7,378 nucleotides of DNA from an uncultured Lachnospiraceae bacterium (lineage in GTDB: Bacteria > Bacillota > Clostridia > Lachnospirales > Lachnospiraceae), in NCBI GenBank assembly GCA_947177925.1, contig CAMWWJ010000164.1:1-7378 (forward strand), given 5' to 3'. The position numbers and the translations under genes are program-made. Under the pieces are notes generated by a model. That model ran no database searches, was not told the DNA's origin, and saw only the letters and a list, made by a program, of their open reading frames with translations. Positions 5,970-7,378 of this stretch are shown in pieces (the first letter of the stretch is position 1; every line of letters starts with the position of its first letter).

Positions 5970-7262
5970 CTAGAGGCGGATTAAGCCGCAATTTTTCATT
6001 TCCTGTAGAGTTTTCAGAATTCCGAATTTGCCATGCTGCCAGGTAAGCCCTCCTTGAAAATAAACGTTGTAAGGAGGCTTGATAGGCCCGTCTGCGCTCA
6101 GCTCAATGGAAGACCCCGATACAAAAGCGCCTGCCGCCATAATCACCGGACTGTCATAGCCCGGCATGTCCCAAGGCTCCGGAGTTACGAAGCCGTCCAC
6201 CGAAGCGCCTGCCTGTATGCCTCTGCAAAAAGCGGTAACGCCTTCTTCTTTTCCAAAAGTAATGGCCTGTATGATATCAAACCGCTCCTCCTTGGAATCC
6301 GGGGCTACGAAAAATCCCAGCTTCTCGTAAATATTAGCCGCAAAAATGGCACTTTTTAAAGCGCTTGCCGTTACGGTAGGCGCCAGAAACAGCCCCTGAT
6401 AAAAGGAAGCCGTCACCCCAAGGGAAGCGCCAACCTCTTTTCCAAGTCCCGGGGAAGTCAGACGGAATGCTGCATTTTCCACACATTCCTTCTTTCCGGC
6501 AATATAACCGCCTATGGGCGCAAGCCCCCCTCCCGGATTTTTAATAAGGGAGCCCACAATCATATCCGCTCCCACATCCGTAGGCTCTATCCGCTGCACG
6601 AATTCTCCGTAGCAGTTATCCACCATACAGATTACATCCGGCTTGATGGATTTTACAAAGGAAATCAGTTCTCCTATCCGTTCTACCGATAAGGTCTTTC
6701 TTGTCTGATAGCCTTTAGAGCGCTGGATGGTAACAAGCTTTGTCCTGTGGCAAATGGCCTGTCTGATTCCTTCATAGTCAAAGCTTCCATCCTCAAGCAA
6801 ATCAACCTGGCGGTAGGTAATGCCGTACTCTGCTAACGAGCCCCTGGAAGGACGTATACCGATGACCTCCTCTAATGTATCGTAAGGCTTGCCTACCGGG
6901 GAAAGCAGTTCATCCCCCGGACGCAGGTTTGACAAAAGCGCCAATGCCAGGGCATGGGTGCCACAGGTAATCTGGGGGCGCACAAGAGCATCTTCGCAAT
7001 GGAACAGGTTTGCATATACCTGTTCTAACGTATCCCTGCCCAGATCATTGTAACCATATCCGGTAGTGCCAAGGAGACAGGCTTCGCTTACCCTTGCTTC
7101 CTGCATGGCTTTAATGACTTTTAGCTGGTTGTATTCTGCTGCTTCGTCTATGGTTTTAAATCGCTCTATTAAATTTTGTTCAATTTTTTCTCCGAACCCA
7201 TAAACATCCTGATCAATGCCCATGGATTGGTATAAGTCTTTGGTAAGAATGGATTCTTTCAT
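5970..7262 (-). CDS. PLP-dependent C-S lyase, methionine gamma-lyase / 'aluminium resistance' family (COG4100)
   Basis: This is a fold-type I PLP enzyme of 430 residues, full length for the Met_gamma_lyase (PF06838) family that includes Bacillus YnbB. Family members are annotated as methionine gamma-lyase or aluminium resistance protein; the true substrate is mostly untested, with a sulfur amino acid C-S lyase the usual expectation. Visible motifs are TTGYGYNDLGRDTLE (66-80), the cofactor-phosphate loop region CGTHALALAL (100-109), D215 in ICMVDNCYGEF (211-221) for the pyridine nitrogen, and the presumed Schiff-base K241 in SLIKNPGGGLAPIGGYIAG. The C-terminal domain ends in PPYNVYFQGGLTW (396-408). 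The ATG at 7262 has GGAG (7269-7272) 6 nt upstream. By eye its base composition is richer in G and C than the mre genes. It is separated from the wall cluster by 171 bp and is probably a separate transcription unit. Confidence 0.93.
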   Translation of the reverse strand: MKESILTKDLYQSMGIDQDVYGFGEKIEQNLIERFKTIDEAAEYNQLKVIKAMQEARVSEACLLGTTGYGYNDLGRDTLEQVYANLFHCEDALVRPQITCGTHALALALLSNLRPGDELLSPVGKPYDTLEEVIGIRPSRGSLAEYGITYRQVDLLEDGSFDYEGIRQAICHRTKLVTIQRSKGYQTRKTLSVERIGELISFVKSIKPDVICMVDNCYGEFVQRIEPTDVGADMIVGSLIKNPGGGLAPIGGYIAGKKECVENAAFRLTSPGLGKEVGASLGVTASFYQGLFLAPTVTASALKSAIFAANIYEKLGFFVAPDSKEERFDIIQAITFGKEEGVTAFCRGIQAGASVDGFVTPEPWDMPGYDSPVIMAAGAFVSGSSIELSADGPIKPPYNVYFQGGLTWQHGKFGILKTLQEMKNCGLIRL

Positions 7263-7318
7263 AATGGTCTCCGTTTTGTTCGTTCTATTTTTTGAGGGAA
7301 TTTTTGATATCCTGCGAT

Positions 7319-7324
7319 ATTATA
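7319..7324 (-). promoter_or_regulatory. Possible -10 box of the lyase gene
   Basis: TATAAT, a perfect -10 match, occurs on the minus strand 56 nt upstream of the lyase ATG. A -35 box 17 nt further up would fall at about 7342-7347, inside adapter sequence, so it cannot be assessed. The rest of the leader (7263-7318) holds the ribosome site and a short inverted repeat. In such an AT-rich stretch a chance match is possible. Confidence 0.3.
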
Positions 7325-7325
7325 T

Positions 7326-7378
7326 ATGTCTCTTATACACATATCCCAGCCCACGAGACGAAGGCGAATGGGGTTTTG
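7326..7378. other. Illumina Nextera adapter read-through (sequencing artefact, not genomic)
   Basis: Bases 7326-7359 align without gaps to the 34-nt Nextera read-2 transposase adapter, with 31 identities; the mismatches are at 7326, 7343 and 7347. The Tn5 mosaic-end core TGTCTCTTATACACAT (7327-7342) is perfect, and AGCCCACGAGAC (7348-7359) matches the adapter-specific tail. The next eight bases (7360-7367) stand where the i7 index would be. Bases 7368-7378 start with AT and then diverge into a G/T-rich tail, consistent with low-quality read ends. True genome sequence therefore probably ends at about 7325. Confidence 0.95.

Noticed and set aside
5976..5989. GCGG/CCGC hairpin near the lyase stop as a terminator
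   Set aside because: It lies within the last coding codons with only a 4-bp stem, and on the minus strand it is followed by an A run rather than a T run.
6033..6359. 108-codon plus-strand frame opposite the lyase gene
   Set aside because: Its Arg/His/Lys-rich composition and its position opposite a conserved PLP enzyme mark it as a shadow.
7326..7359. Tn5 or IS50 insertion end
   Set aside because: The mosaic-end core is followed by the Nextera-specific AGCCCACGAGAC tail, which natural IS50 does not have, so this is library adapter.
1..7378. CRISPR arrays, tRNA or rRNA genes, phage genes, toxin-antitoxin or defence modules
   Set aside because: No repeat arrays, structured RNA signatures or such protein motifs were seen; nearly all of the window is coding for housekeeping envelope genes.

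Overview
The window looks like a chromosomal segment from a low-to-moderate GC Clostridia bacterium, most likely Lachnospiraceae. This rests on gene order, on AGGAG-type ribosome sites, and on a very long PBP2 with the Firmicutes-type TCRG...KCW...HSCNYFFYE block around its active site. No similarity search was possible, so the taxon is an inference. Every gene lies on the minus strand, so transcription runs from high to low coordinates.

In transcription order: 7262-5970 is a COG4100-type PLP-dependent C-S lyase (methionine gamma-lyase / 'aluminium resistance' family). A 171-bp intergenic gap follows, with a plausible extended -10 promoter. Then comes a tightly packed run of six genes: a 79-residue DUF4321 membrane protein (5798-5559), radC (5521-4832), an MreB-like actin (4789-3770), mreC (3770-2925), mreD (2920-2402), and a class B transpeptidase of the PBP2/MrdA type that starts near 2409 and runs off the window at base 1. 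Gaps are 37 and 42 bp in the first part; from mreB onward the genes overlap or sit within 4 bp, which suggests one translationally coupled operon.

The last four genes are the core of the elongasome. MreB-type filaments link through MreC and MreD to PBP2, the transpeptidase of lateral wall synthesis (normally with RodA, not in view). RadC and DUF4321 ride in the same run without a proven link to wall growth.

The most notable biological points are the divergent nucleotide-binding motifs of the MreB-like protein, including changes where the catalytic Glu-Pro and the phosphate-2 glycines normally sit, and an extra stretch of about 230 residues inside PBP2 between the start of the transpeptidase domain and its SxxK serine. 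The most notable technical point is that about the last 53 bases (from 7326) are not genomic. They match the Illumina Nextera read-2 adapter with its Tn5 mosaic end, so the contig end is an artefact. I found no CRISPR array, RNA gene, genuine mobile element or clearly new system; otherwise this is an ordinary housekeeping region.
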